Under the pieces are notes generated by a model. The model searched no databases and was not told where the DNA came from. It was given only the letters and a program-made list of their open reading frames with translations. Position numbers and translations under genes: made by a program. From contig NZ_BMXF01000001.1 of the NCBI RefSeq assembly GCF_014651615.1, positions 2,141,731 through 2,205,730 on the forward strand: DNA of 64,000 nt, read 5' to 3'. Positions 55,938 through 64,000 of this stretch are shown here, piece by piece; the stretch's first letter is position 1; each line of letters begins with the position of its first letter. This stretch comes from Persicitalea jodogahamensis (GTDB lineage Bacteria; Bacteroidota; Bacteroidia; Cytophagales; Spirosomataceae).

Positions 55938-57635
55938 TTGGACGTAAGAATCTGGACTTATATAATTGTTGGCTTGACCTTCGCCCTTTACATTGGTATC
56001 GCCATTTGGTCGCGAGCGGGTAGCACCAAGGAATTCTACGTAGCGGGCGGCGGCGTGTCGCCGCTGGCCAATGGCCTGGCTACGGCGGCAGACTGGATGT
56101 CGGCTGCGTCGTTTATTTCGATGGCCGGCTTGATTTCTTTTATGGGCTACGATGGCACCGTCTATCTCATGGGCTGGACGGGAGGTTATGTGCTACTGGC
56201 TTTACTACTAGCGCCTTATCTGAGAAAATTTGGTAAGTTTACCGTCCCCGACTTTATAGGTGACCGTTACTACTCCAATGTTGCCCGCACGGTGGCAGTG
56301 ATTTGCGCCTTGCTAGTGTCGTTCACTTATGTGGCCGGACAAATGCGCGGGGTAGGGGTAGTTTTCTCCCGTTTTCTGGAAGTGGATATCAATACGGGCG
56401 TCATTATCGGGATGGTGATCGTGCTGTTTTATGCCGTGTTGGGTGGCATGAAGGGTATTACCTACACACAGGTGGCGCAATACTGCGTGCTGATTTTTGC
56501 CTTCATGGTTCCGGCGATCATGATTTCTTTCAACATGACGGGTGCGATCATTCCCCAGATCGGAATGGGAAGTACCTTGTCCGATGGCTCGGGGGTGTAT
56601 CTATTGGATAAACTGGATGGCCTGTCCCGCGAATTAGGTTTTGCTGAGTACACGCAGGGGACCAAATCAAAAATTGACCTGTTTGCAATTACGCTGGCGT
56701 TGATGGTCGGTACGGCGGGACTACCGCACGTGATCGTCCGGTTTTTTACCGTCAAGCGTGTGAAAGACGCCCGAATGTCGGCGGGCCTGGCGCTGTTTTT
56801 CATCGCCATTCTGTACACCACTGCTCCCGCGATTTCGGTGTTCGCCCGGACAAACCTCATCGAAACCGTCAGCAACCGCGACTACGCTTCGGTACCCAAA
56901 TGGTTCAAAAACTGGGAGACGACCGGGCTTCTAGCTTTCGATGACAAGAACAACGACGGCAAAATTCAATACGTAGCCGATCCCGAAGTCAACGAATTGA
57001 AAATCGACAACGACATCATGGTGCTGGCTAACCCCGAAATTGCCCAGTTGCCCAACTGGGTCATTGCCCTTCTGGCAGCGGGCGGACTGGCGGCGGCGCT
57101 CTCCACGGCAGCGGGGCTGCTGCTGGTGATTTCTGCCTCGGTGTCGCACGACTTGTTGAAAAAGATGATCTTACCCAATATTTCTGAGAAAGGCGAACTG
57201 ATTGCCGCCCGGGTATCGGCTACCTTGGCCGTTTGCGTGGCGGGGTACTTTGGCATTAACCCGCCCGGCTTTGTGGCGGCGGTAGTTGCGCTGGCCTTTG
57301 GGCTGGCGGCGGCCTCATTTTTTCCGGCTATTATCCTGGGGATTTTTTATAAAAAAATGAACAAGGAAGGGGCCGTGGCCGGGATGATCGTCGGCACGCT
57401 GCTGATGCTGTTCTACATGATCAAGTTCAAATTGGGCTGGCTGGGAGCAGCGCCGTCGCCCGCTTCCGAATGGTGGTTTGGTATTTCACCCGAGGGCTTC
57501 GGCTCGGTGGCCATGCTGGCAAATTTTATAGTCTCGCTGGTAATCAGCGCCTTCACGCCCGATCCACCCGAGGATGTGCAGCAGATTGTGGAAGAGATTC
57601 GGCTGCCGAGTGGAGCAGGGGAGGCGACGCATTGA
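55938..57635 (+). CDS. Na+/solute symporter, SSS family (acetate-type)
   Basis: The 565-aa product has about 13 membrane segments and SSS signatures: F-Y-V-A-G-G-G-V-S-P, A-A-D-W-M-S-A-A-S-F near residue 51-60, and G-G-M-K-G-I-T-Y-T-Q near residue 170. It matches the VC_2705/ActP branch, whose members import acetate or other monocarboxylates. The start appears to be TTG at 55938, since no ATG occurs before the first membrane segment. The acetyl-CoA synthetase downstream supports acetate as substrate. Confidence 0.9.
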   Translation: MDVRIWTYIIVGLTFALYIGIAIWSRAGSTKEFYVAGGGVSPLANGLATAADWMSAASFISMAGLISFMGYDGTVYLMGWTGGYVLLALLLAPYLRKFGKFTVPDFIGDRYYSNVARTVAVICALLVSFTYVAGQMRGVGVVFSRFLEVDINTGVIIGMVIVLFYAVLGGMKGITYTQVAQYCVLIFAFMVPAIMISFNMTGAIIPQIGMGSTLSDGSGVYLLDKLDGLSRELGFAEYTQGTKSKIDLFAITLALMVGTAGLPHVIVRFFTVKRVKDARMSAGLALFFIAILYTTAPAISVFARTNLIETVSNRDYASVPKWFKNWETTGLLAFDDKNNDGKIQYVADPEVNELKIDNDIMVLANPEIAQLPNWVIALLAAGGLAAALSTAAGLLLVISASVSHDLLKKMILPNISEKGELIAARVSATLAVCVAGYFGINPPGFVAAVVALAFGLAAASFFPAIILGIFYKKMNKEGAVAGMIVGTLLMLFYMIKFKLGWLGAAPSPASEWWFGISPEGFGSVAMLANFIVSLVISAFTPDPPEDVQQIVEEIRLPSGAGEATH

Positions 57636-58010
57636 GGTTCGGGGAATATTCTAACCTGTGGCCCCTCGCTAGCCGATTCAAAGTACCCCTCCTGGGCTCA
57701 TTGGTTCTTCTCAATCAAATAAATTGCATTGGTCTGTAAAGAGAATTATACGGTTTTTCCTTCTGACTCACTTTCTCGATTCTCAGACGGGCTCTACTAA
57801 ACCAGTTTTAAAAAAACCGTTTTTTCCTTCAAAAATATTGATCGTTGAATTATTCATGATCAGTGACCTAATGGCATACGGTTATTCCCGCCGGCGGGAT
57901 AAATCAGTTTAATCAGGTAATATTTTCGTATATTTTCCCAATTTTTAATCAATAATGTGAATCTCTGCCGATTGTATATCCGGCACCAAATGCTAAACCT
58001 TGCAACTTTG
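57636..58010. other. 375-base non-coding stretch upstream of acs
   Basis: The stretch is AT-rich and contains the 14-bp palindrome TCCCGCCGGCGGGA at 57886-57899, a candidate operator. Several T-rich tracts follow. No gene is supported; a 62-codon frame at 57724 is unconvincing. Confidence 0.6.
57886..57899. promoter_or_regulatory. GC-rich 14-bp palindrome upstream of acs
   Basis: TCCCGCCGGCGGGA is a perfect palindrome in an AT-rich gap about 110 bases before the acs start. It could be an operator; nothing else names it. Confidence 0.4.
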
Positions 58011-59900
58011 ATGAAAACGACCACATTTGAAGAATACCAGGCTGCCTACGATAAAAGTGTAAACGATCCCGAAGCGTTTTGGGCAGACATAGCAGGCCAT
58101 TTTCAGTGGCGCAAACCCTGGGATAAAGTACTGGAATGGAACTTCGAAGAACCAAAAATCGAGTGGTTCAAAGGCGCAAAACTGAACATCACCGAGAACG
58201 CGCTGGACCGTCACCTGGCCGAGCGCGGCGAACAGCCTGCCCTCATCTGGGAGCCGAATGAACCTGATGATAAAGCGGTGACGATTACGTACAGTCAGCT
58301 TCACCGCCGGGTCTGCCGCTTTGCCAATGTCTTGAAAAAGCACGGCGTAGGCAAAGGCGACCGGGTTTGCATCTATCTACCCATGGTACCTGAGCTGGCT
58401 ATTTCTGTGCTGGCCTGCGCCCGCATTGGGGCCATCCACTCGGTGGTATTCGGCGGCTTTTCGGCCCGTTCCATAGCTGACCGCATCAACGACGCAGCAT
58501 GCACCATGGTCATTACTTCCGATGGAGCTTTTCGGGGAGCCAAAGTCATTCCAATGAAGGAAACCGTGGATGATGCCCTCGAAAAATGCTCGACAGTGAA
58601 AGATGTCATCGTCATGACCCGCACCCGCACGCCTGTCTCGATGCTCAAAGGCCGCGACCACTGGTGGGAAGAGGAGGTGAAATATGTGGATGCTGATTGT
58701 CCCGCGGAAGAAATGGACGCCGAAGACCCGCTTTTCATACTGTATACTTCCGGTTCCACGGGTAAGCCCAAAGGGGTTGTCCATACATGTGGCGGGTACA
58801 TGGTGTATGCGACTTATACCTTCGCTAATGTTTTTCAGTATGAGCCGGGTGAGCTTCACTTTTGTACGGCAGATATCGGCTGGATTACCGGACACAGCTA
58901 CATCGTTTATGGTCCTTTGTGCTACGGTGCTACGTCGCTGATGTTCGAAGGCGTCCCTACTTATCCCGATGCCGGACGTTTTTGGGAAATTACCGAGAAA
59001 CACAAGGTCAATATTCTCTACACTGCCCCCACTGCTATCCGCGCGCTGATTTGCTTTGGATTGCAATACGTTAAAGATCACGATCTTTCATCCTTGAAAA
59101 AGCTGGGGTCGGTCGGTGAGCCTATCAACGAAGAAGCCTGGCAGTGGTACAAACACAACATTGGCCACGACGATACTCCATTGGTCGATACCTGGTGGCA
59201 AACCGAGACGGGCGGAATAATGATATCGTCCATCGCGGGCGTTACGCCCGAGAAACCCACATTTGCCACGCTACCGCTGCCGGGCGTGCAGCCCGTGCTG
59301 GTGGACGAGGCCGGGAAGGTAATCGAAGGCAACGGTGTCAGTGGTAATCTTTGCATCAAATTTCCCTGGCCCGGCATGCTGCGCACGACCTGGGGTGACC
59401 ACGACCGCTGCCAGAAGACCTACTTCTCCGCTTATCCCGGCATGTACTTCACGGGTGACGGCTGTCTGCGCGATGAGGACGGAATGTACCGTATCACAGG
59501 CCGGGTAGACGACGTCATCAATGTATCGGGCCACCGTATCGGCACTGCGGAAGTCGAGAATGCCATCAACATGCACCTGGGCGTTGTCGAGTCGGCGGTA
59601 GTGGGTTATCCGCACGATATAAAAGGGCAGGGTATTTACGCCTATGTCATCACCGAAAAATGGCCCGACGAACCGGAGATGATGCGCAAGGATATTGGTG
59701 CTACGGTCGCCCGGGTGATCGGCCCCATTGCCCGGCCCGATAAAGTGCAGTTTGTCACGGGTTTGCCCAAAACCCGGTCTGGAAAAATCATGCGACGCAT
59801 TTTGCGCAAAGTTGCCGAAGGCGATACGTCAAATCTGGGCGATACCTCCACGCTGCTTGATCCGGCAGTCGTGGAGGAAATCAAAGACGGGGCATTGTAG
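58011..59900 (+). CDS. acs: Acetyl-CoA synthetase (acetate-CoA ligase)
   Basis: The 629-aa enzyme makes acetyl-CoA from acetate, CoA and ATP. Motifs: H-S-V-V-F-G-G-F-S-A near residue 145, Y-T-S-G-S-T-G-K-P-K-G near 245, D-T-W-W-Q-T-E-T-G-G near 395, and a C-terminal S-G-K-I-M-R-R-I with the acetylatable Lys. Length is near the family's ~640. ATG 58011 is preferred; ATG 57990 adds seven residues. It lies behind the SSS transporter with a gap, consistent with an acetate-use block. Confidence 0.95.
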   Translation: MKTTTFEEYQAAYDKSVNDPEAFWADIAGHFQWRKPWDKVLEWNFEEPKIEWFKGAKLNITENALDRHLAERGEQPALIWEPNEPDDKAVTITYSQLHRRVCRFANVLKKHGVGKGDRVCIYLPMVPELAISVLACARIGAIHSVVFGGFSARSIADRINDAACTMVITSDGAFRGAKVIPMKETVDDALEKCSTVKDVIVMTRTRTPVSMLKGRDHWWEEEVKYVDADCPAEEMDAEDPLFILYTSGSTGKPKGVVHTCGGYMVYATYTFANVFQYEPGELHFCTADIGWITGHSYIVYGPLCYGATSLMFEGVPTYPDAGRFWEITEKHKVNILYTAPTAIRALICFGLQYVKDHDLSSLKKLGSVGEPINEEAWQWYKHNIGHDDTPLVDTWWQTETGGIMISSIAGVTPEKPTFATLPLPGVQPVLVDEAGKVIEGNGVSGNLCIKFPWPGMLRTTWGDHDRCQKTYFSAYPGMYFTGDGCLRDEDGMYRITGRVDDVINVSGHRIGTAEVENAINMHLGVVESAVVGYPHDIKGQGIYAYVITEKWPDEPEMMRKDIGATVARVIGPIARPDKVQFVTGLPKTRSGKIMRRILRKVAEGDTSNLGDTSTLLDPAVVEEIKDGAL

Positions 59901-59941
59901 GCATTGGCTTTTGAGCCATTTTTAGTCCTTGTTTTAAGAAC

Positions 59942-59992
59942 AGAGATGAATGTATTTGCTGCGGTTGCCGTACTTATACATTCATCTTTTTG
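59942..59992 (+). terminator. acs terminator overlapping the end of the convergent gene
   Basis: GATGAATGTAT (59945-59955) pairs with ATACATTCATC (59976-59986) over a 20-base loop. A T-run follows (TTTTT at 59987-59991). The right arm is also the last codons of the minus-strand epimerase gene. Confidence 0.8.
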
Positions 59993-60831
59993 ATATTGGC
60001 ATAGCTGATCGCAATCGCTTCCAGGGGCGGCTGCTTCGTAACGTCCTGCTCCACGAAAAGATGTTTCAAACCCGCGGTCTTGCCCGCATCCAGAATGCGC
60101 TGGAAGTCGATGGAACCATTACCCACCTCGGCAAACTCCCGTTTTTCGGTTTTGGCCATATCCTTCATGTGGACCAGCGGAAACCGGCCGGGATTTTGTT
60201 TGAATAGGGTTACGGCATCCTGCTTGGCAAAGGAGGACCAGTACAAGTCCAATTCCATCTTGACCAGCTTAGGATCCGTTTCTTTCAGAATCATATCATA
60301 CGGGATTTTTCCGCCTACGGTCTCAAACTCGAAATCGTGGTTGTGGTAACAAAACTGAACCCCGGCCTTCTGGCAAACTTCACCAGCTTTATTGAAGAGG
60401 TCGATAAATTTTTTGTAGTCGTCTAGTGTCCGCTCATTGGGCATGAGGAAGGCACAGGCCACGTACTTTTGTCCGGCGGCGGCCGCATCGTCCACCAGTT
60501 GGTTGAGGCTGGTTTGTAGCTGGCCGGGCATATAATGGCCGCTAGGTGTGGACATGCCCAGCGATTTGAGGTAGTTTTTGAATTCGGCGGGCGCCATCCC
60601 AAAAAACTTGCCATCTGCATAGCCGAACGTCTCGACCTCGGTAAAGCCTATGTCGGCCACTTTTTTCAAAGTACCCTTCGGATCTTTTCCCATCAAATTG
60701 CGCAGGGTGTAGAGTTGCAAACCAATATTTTTGGGTGGTTTGGCCCAGGAAATAGTCTTGGTAAGAAAGGGAAGCGTCAGTGCAAGGGCGCCGGTTTTTA
60801 AGAATTCTTTACGGGTAATGGTCGGGGTCAT
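59974..60831 (-). CDS. Secreted sugar-phosphate isomerase/epimerase-like TIM-barrel protein
   Basis: The 285-aa product has an N-terminal Tat-like signal (T-R-K-E-F-L-K-T-G-A-L-A-L-T-L-P, where RR is RK). The AP_endonuc_2-type TIM barrel follows: N-I-G-L-Q-L-Y-T-L-R, F-C-Y-H-N-H-D-F-E-F, K-M-E-L-D-L-Y-W, V-H-M-K-D-M and F-V-E-Q-D. Metal ligands Glu, Asp and His are present. It probably isomerises a sugar in the periplasm; substrate is unknown. The 3' end is shared with the acs terminator. Confidence 0.8.
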   Translation of the reverse strand: MTPTITRKEFLKTGALALTLPFLTKTISWAKPPKNIGLQLYTLRNLMGKDPKGTLKKVADIGFTEVETFGYADGKFFGMAPAEFKNYLKSLGMSTPSGHYMPGQLQTSLNQLVDDAAAAGQKYVACAFLMPNERTLDDYKKFIDLFNKAGEVCQKAGVQFCYHNHDFEFETVGGKIPYDMILKETDPKLVKMELDLYWSSFAKQDAVTLFKQNPGRFPLVHMKDMAKTEKREFAEVGNGSIDFQRILDAGKTAGLKHLFVEQDVTKQPPLEAIAISYANIKKMNV

Positions 60832-61253
60832 GATTGGAGTATTTTGAATGTTTTCATGAAGATTAAACGCAATAATCAAGTGGGAAGTACCTGCTGATTG
60901 AAAACATTAGGTGTTCCCTGGAATTGCCTATTGCTGGTCGAGGGAGTAGTTTGTCATTTCATTGCGTATCCGGATCTGCCGGGATGGTTGCCCACAAAAT
61001 GATCATTTTGTGGGCAACATTTTCACCCGCCTCATTGCACCTTCACCCATCCCATCCGTCATTTACCACAGCAGGAAACCCAGACCTGTCCAACCCTCCG
61101 CTGGCACTAGGCTCTTTTCCGGGTAGAGCGCCAGCCGGAGACGGCTATCCGGGCGTTCTTCGCTTACTTATAGCATGGCCTTGCGCAGTGATATGGCCTT
61201 TATTTTTCTTCACAACAACGTGTAAAGCAGCGGCTATGGGTTATACTCCAAAA
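60832..61253. other. 422-base non-coding stretch with a 32-bp palindrome
   Basis: A plus-strand frame across 60924-61514 overlaps the M48 gene and is judged a shadow. Apart from the palindrome at 60987-61018 nothing is seen. Confidence 0.6.
60987..61018. repeat. 32-bp perfect palindrome
   Basis: The two 16-base halves (GTTGCCCACAAAATGA and its reverse complement) join without a loop. There is no clear T-run on either side. It could form a cruciform or be an operator. Confidence 0.75.
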
Positions 61254-62012
61254 CTACCGTACTCCTTCTTGTTTGGCGCGGGCGCGTACCCGGGCGGCGC
61301 GTGCCTTGCTGTCGGGGTGCGTGGAAAGGAACTGGGGTACTTTCCCGCCGCCCGCCTTGTCGAGCTTTTCGAACGACGAAGCCAAAGCCAGTACGCTCTG
61401 GCCGTTGCGTTTGAGGAACGCATAGCTGAAATCGTCAGCCTCAGTTTCCTGCTGTCGGCTAAACGACGCTGCTGCCACGTAATCGGCGAGGCCCCCCAGC
61501 TCGGAACGCGATAATTGGCCCACTACACCATCGTTGGCAGCCGCGGCATTGCGCAGGGCCGAGCGGCGCAGTGCACTTTTGGTCGCATCGTGCGAATCTT
61601 TATTGACGACATGCCCGATTTCGTGACCGATAATGGCCAGAATTTCCTTGTCGTTCATGATGTCCATCAAACCTTGAAATACGCGCACACTGCCATCGGC
61701 GGTTGCGAAAGCGTTCACATCGGGTACTTTGTAGACTTTATAGTTCAGCTTGATGCCATTGATGGTAGGGTAGCGCCCCACAATGCGGCTAAGGCGTTTG
61801 GCGTAGGGGTCACTGGCACTGGCTACCGGATTTTTCGCATCCATTTCCTTGACCGCCTCCCGCGAAATTTCGGCCACCTGAGCATTGGTGATGGTGGCCG
61901 ACATCAGTGCATCGATTCCCGCCTGTACGAGGTTCGGGCTGAGTTGAGCCTGGGCCACCGGCGCAGTCAACAGGCCAAGCATTAGGATATATAAGCTTGC
62001 TATCTTTTTCAT
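61254..62012 (-). CDS. M48-family metallopeptidase
   Basis: The 252-aa product has a signal peptide (MKKIASLYILMLGLLTAPVAQAQ), the Zn motif G-H-E-I-G-H near residue 130, and a downstream E-T-E-A-D Glu ligand near residue 190. This is the M48/LoiP-BepA-like periplasmic peptidase type. It likely takes part in envelope quality control. It has no obvious operon partner. Confidence 0.9.
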   Translation of the reverse strand: MKKIASLYILMLGLLTAPVAQAQLSPNLVQAGIDALMSATITNAQVAEISREAVKEMDAKNPVASASDPYAKRLSRIVGRYPTINGIKLNYKVYKVPDVNAFATADGSVRVFQGLMDIMNDKEILAIIGHEIGHVVNKDSHDATKSALRRSALRNAAAANDGVVGQLSRSELGGLADYVAAASFSRQQETEADDFSYAFLKRNGQSVLALASSFEKLDKAGGGKVPQFLSTHPDSKARAARVRARAKQEGVR

Positions 62013-62497
62013 GATTTCTATACGGTTTGTTTTATGTTCAGCACTACTTTCAGTATGTGAAATTCATTAGTTTGAATCCCTCCTTCATCAAAAGTTTAGT
62101 GCCACCCCTATTCCGATTCGGGACCGATTGACCTTTTTTGTGAGTCAACTAAATGAGAGTTAGGAAGTTGATTAAATGGTGAATTTTTCATCTTCCTTGG
62201 AGATTTTATTCAGGCAACCCAAGTACATGTGACAAACCGAATTTAGCGAATTGGGCTGATCAATCCAGGCGGGGCTGTACGTTAAAGTACCTGCGCACCC
62301 TGCCTGTGCCGATAGCCGGGGAGGGGATAGCCATGGACCGTGGCTTAAAAAACATGTCGGTATTTCGGGGCTACAACCGTGTCAAAGGGACCGTATTTCG
62401 CACCAAATTGAGAGTGACGACACAAAGTCTACGCGTGCATTGAGTACATCCGCAGATGTTGTGCCAGAATGTGTAGAAAGGCAGGCGAATCGGATTC
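62013..62497. other. 485-base non-coding stretch between M48 and response-regulator genes
   Basis: No coding frame with good signals is seen. The 62382-62621 minus-strand frame overlaps the response regulator in another frame and is a shadow. No repeat or RNA was recognised. Confidence 0.5.
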
Positions 62498-62989
62498 TTA
62501 CCCCCGTTGCGGAAGGCTCACGGTTTCCAGCCAGAATTCGCGTAGATTGGTGAAGTAATCCGCCCATTCCTGATAATCGGGAGATTTGACTACATAGGCA
62601 TTGGCGCCCCGGGCGTAGCAATCCTTGATGTCCGAGTCCTGATCGGAGTAGCTGAACATCACGATGGGGATAGGCGGGGATTTCTTTGCCTTGAAGAATT
62701 CTTTGATCGTCTGCAGCGCGAGTAATCCCGCTTCCCTGCTCGGCAAGTAAAGGTCGGCAAGGATCAGCTTGGGCGTTTGGTGAGCTAGGCTATTCTCCTG
62801 ATCTGCCAAATACTTCAAGGCTTCTTTCCCATTTTCTACCCCAATGGCGTTCACGCCGGGCATACATTCGTCCAGCGTCGATTTGATCAAAAACAGATGA
62901 TCCGGATTGTCTTCGATAAGGAGAAGGGTAGTTTTTCTGAAATCGGTTTTTGGGGGAATCTTTACCTTGGAAGTAGCGGAATTATTCAT
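62498..62989 (-). CDS. Single-domain response regulator
   Basis: The 163-aa product is a receiver domain with a short basic N-terminus. It has L-L-I-E-D-N-P-D (acid pair), L-I-L-A-D-L-Y-L-P (phospho-accepting Asp), M-F-S-Y-S-D (Ser in place of Thr) and V-V-K-S-P (Lys). There is no output domain, so it probably acts through protein partners. It is divergent from the histidine kinase and likely its partner. Confidence 0.88.
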   Translation of the reverse strand: MNNSATSKVKIPPKTDFRKTTLLLIEDNPDHLFLIKSTLDECMPGVNAIGVENGKEALKYLADQENSLAHQTPKLILADLYLPSREAGLLALQTIKEFFKAKKSPPIPIVMFSYSDQDSDIKDCYARGANAYVVKSPDYQEWADYFTNLREFWLETVSLPQRG

Positions 62990-63083
62990 CGTAAATATCG
63001 AATCGGGCGGGATCAGGATTGAGTGGTAATAGCAAATATAGCCCTAAACAAATTGTTTAACCAGGTAAGAACAAAATAATCTT

Positions 63084-63111
63084 TATATTTGATGGTAACC
63101 ATCCAAATATA
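63084..63111. promoter_or_regulatory. Divergent promoter/operator palindrome between regulator and kinase genes
   Basis: TATATTTG at 63084-63091 (plus strand) and its mirror CAAATATA at 63104-63111 both fit the Bacteroidota -7 element. They flank GATGGT-A-ACCATC, an odd-centred palindrome. A -33 TTTG at the expected distance is not clear on either side. Confidence 0.5.
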
Positions 63112-63153
63112 AATCTACCAGTCCTGCGCATGGGCTGTCCCACAAACCCAAGT

Positions 63154-64000
63154 ATGCCATCAGACCTGATAGCGCCACCTGTGAAAATTGCCGATTACTT
63201 ATTTAGCCGCCGCGATGCCATTCTGCAACGCTGGCGAATGAAATGCGAGGAAGACGAGAGTCTGGCACATGTCGTCGTGCTTGATCGCATTGAGTTTAAC
63301 GACCACCTCCCGATGATCCTCAATATTTTGGGGCAGCGGCTGCGTAATGAACCCGAGGACGCCGACCCGGTGCACCTGGCTAATTTCCACGGGCTGCATC
63401 GCTGGCGCAAGGGACGAATGCTAGGCGACATCCTCAATGAACTAGATTATTTGTACGAAATCCTCAATGACGAATTGACGATTTTCAAAGAGTTCAACCC
63501 GGAGGCAGATGTTACGGAAATATTGACCGCAGCAGTACAAATTGCGCGTTTGAAAGAAGAAACCATTCGTGGCAGCGTGACGGAATACGCTATCCAACAG
63601 CAGATTGCCGCCGCCAGTCGCAGCGCAAGTCTGCAAAGGGCTCTGGACGACCTCAATAAGTTGGGGCGTAACCGGGGTGAGATCCTGCGGACATCCTCGC
63701 ACGATCTCAAAAGCAACTTTGGGGTTATTCAGGGCGTGACCTCTTTGCTGAATCAGGACGGTCGTACTGAGGAGGAACGCGCCCAGTTGATCAAAATGCT
63801 GAGCCGGAACTTGACAAGTTTGCAAGACGTACTGGTCCAGCTCACTGATTTGGCGCGGCTGGAAGCAGGGCAGGAGGAATTCCAGCTGTCGGAGTTTGAC
63901 GCTTCCAAGATAATCAGGGAAGTAGTGGCGGGGGCACGTCCCGTGGCCGAGGGAAAAAAACTGATGCTTATGGCCGACGGACCCGAGGAGATGAAGGTGC
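63154..64000 (+). CDS. Sensor histidine kinase, 5' part (cut by window edge)
   Basis: The frame from ATG 63154 (or in-frame ATG 63130) is open to the window end, 282 codons. Residues ~10-140 are helical and resemble an RsbR-N-like globin-type sensor domain (Y-L-F-S-R-R-D-A-I-L, H-L-A-N-F-H-G-L). A coiled-coil linker leads to a HisKA segment with the phospho-acceptor His in S-S-H-D-L-K-S-N-F-G-V-I-Q-G. The ATPase domain begins near the edge. No membrane segment is seen, so it is cytosolic. It is divergent from the receiver gene at 62989. Confidence 0.8.
   Translation, partial: MPSDLIAPPVKIADYLFSRRDAILQRWRMKCEEDESLAHVVVLDRIEFNDHLPMILNILGQRLRNEPEDADPVHLANFHGLHRWRKGRMLGDILNELDYLYEILNDELTIFKEFNPEADVTEILTAAVQIARLKEETIRGSVTEYAIQQQIAAASRSASLQRALDDLNKLGRNRGEILRTSSHDLKSNFGVIQGVTSLLNQDGRTEEERAQLIKMLSRNLTSLQDVLVQLTDLARLEAGQEEFQLSEFDASKIIREVVAGARPVAEGKKLMLMADGPEEMKV

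Noticed and set aside
57724-57912. 62-codon frame upstream of acs
   Set aside because: No start signal, no domain; overlaps the palindrome and T-rich tracts.
60924-61514. 196-codon plus-strand frame across the palindrome and into the M48 gene
   Set aside because: Half of it is antisense to the well-supported M48 peptidase, and its composition is that of a shadow frame.

Overview
The window comes from a Bacteroidota chromosome, most likely order Cytophagales and plausibly family Spirosomataceae (Dyadobacter-like). Evidence: a SusC/SusD pair, an FG-GAP/ASPIC lipoprotein, LytTR regulators, a DUF4212/SSS acetate-type transporter pair, and promoters of the Bacteroidota TTTG/TAnnTTTG type. Shine-Dalgarno sequences are largely absent. 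Genus is not certain. Base composition is near 50-55% GC except for three AT-rich cargo genes in the prophage.

Positions 1-23.9 kb are the right part of an integrated tailed-phage prophage. It runs from off the left edge to a tRNA-Ser(UGA) gene, next to which lies a tyrosine integrase. From left to right: the 3' end of a SymE-like toxin gene and a stand-alone RarA/MgsA C-terminal-domain protein; an AbiGi-family cargo gene; small and large terminase; a portal-like protein; a DUF6712-like protein with internal duplication; a DUF5977-bearing structural protein; small head/tail genes; a HEPN cargo gene; a potassium-channel cargo gene; the tape measure; a tail/baseplate protein; a secreted protein; a lysis cassette (candidate u-spanin, holin, 37-aa membrane peptide, DUF5675 candidate lysin); and the integrase. 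No major capsid protein is recognisable.

The most unusual feature of the prophage is a repeated leader. CGTCCTA is followed by a hairpin with a conserved TGCATCTT-type loop, a T-rich run, and then the start codon of a late gene. Three clear hairpin copies and two more divergent ones are present. Each of the three AT-rich minus-strand cargo genes starts head-to-head with one clear copy. One copy is part of a 117-bp direct repeat that also duplicates the first 18 codons of the tape-measure gene on the far side of the channel gene. This looks like a modular cargo-acquisition site.

Positions 24-64 kb are ordinary chromosome. They hold purL; a DUF1761 protein; a large MFS-HEAT-cyclic-nucleotide-binding fusion; a CotH/lamin-tail secreted protein; an intradiol-dioxygenase/thioredoxin-like lipoprotein next to a membrane LytTR regulator; a TRIC channel; an M28 carboxypeptidase; a sulfur block (two DsrE proteins, an outer-membrane porin, a small membrane protein and an MBL-rhodanese fusion); SusC, SusD and an FG-GAP lipoprotein; several small unknowns; a THUMP-like methyltransferase; an acetate block (DUF4212 subunit, Na+/solute symporter, acetyl-CoA synthetase); a secreted TIM-barrel epimerase; an M48 peptidase; and a divergent response-regulator/histidine-kinase pair cut by the right edge. 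The two sulfur transcription units share a Crp/Fnr-like palindrome (GTGACA-N2-TGTYAC), which suggests co-regulation.
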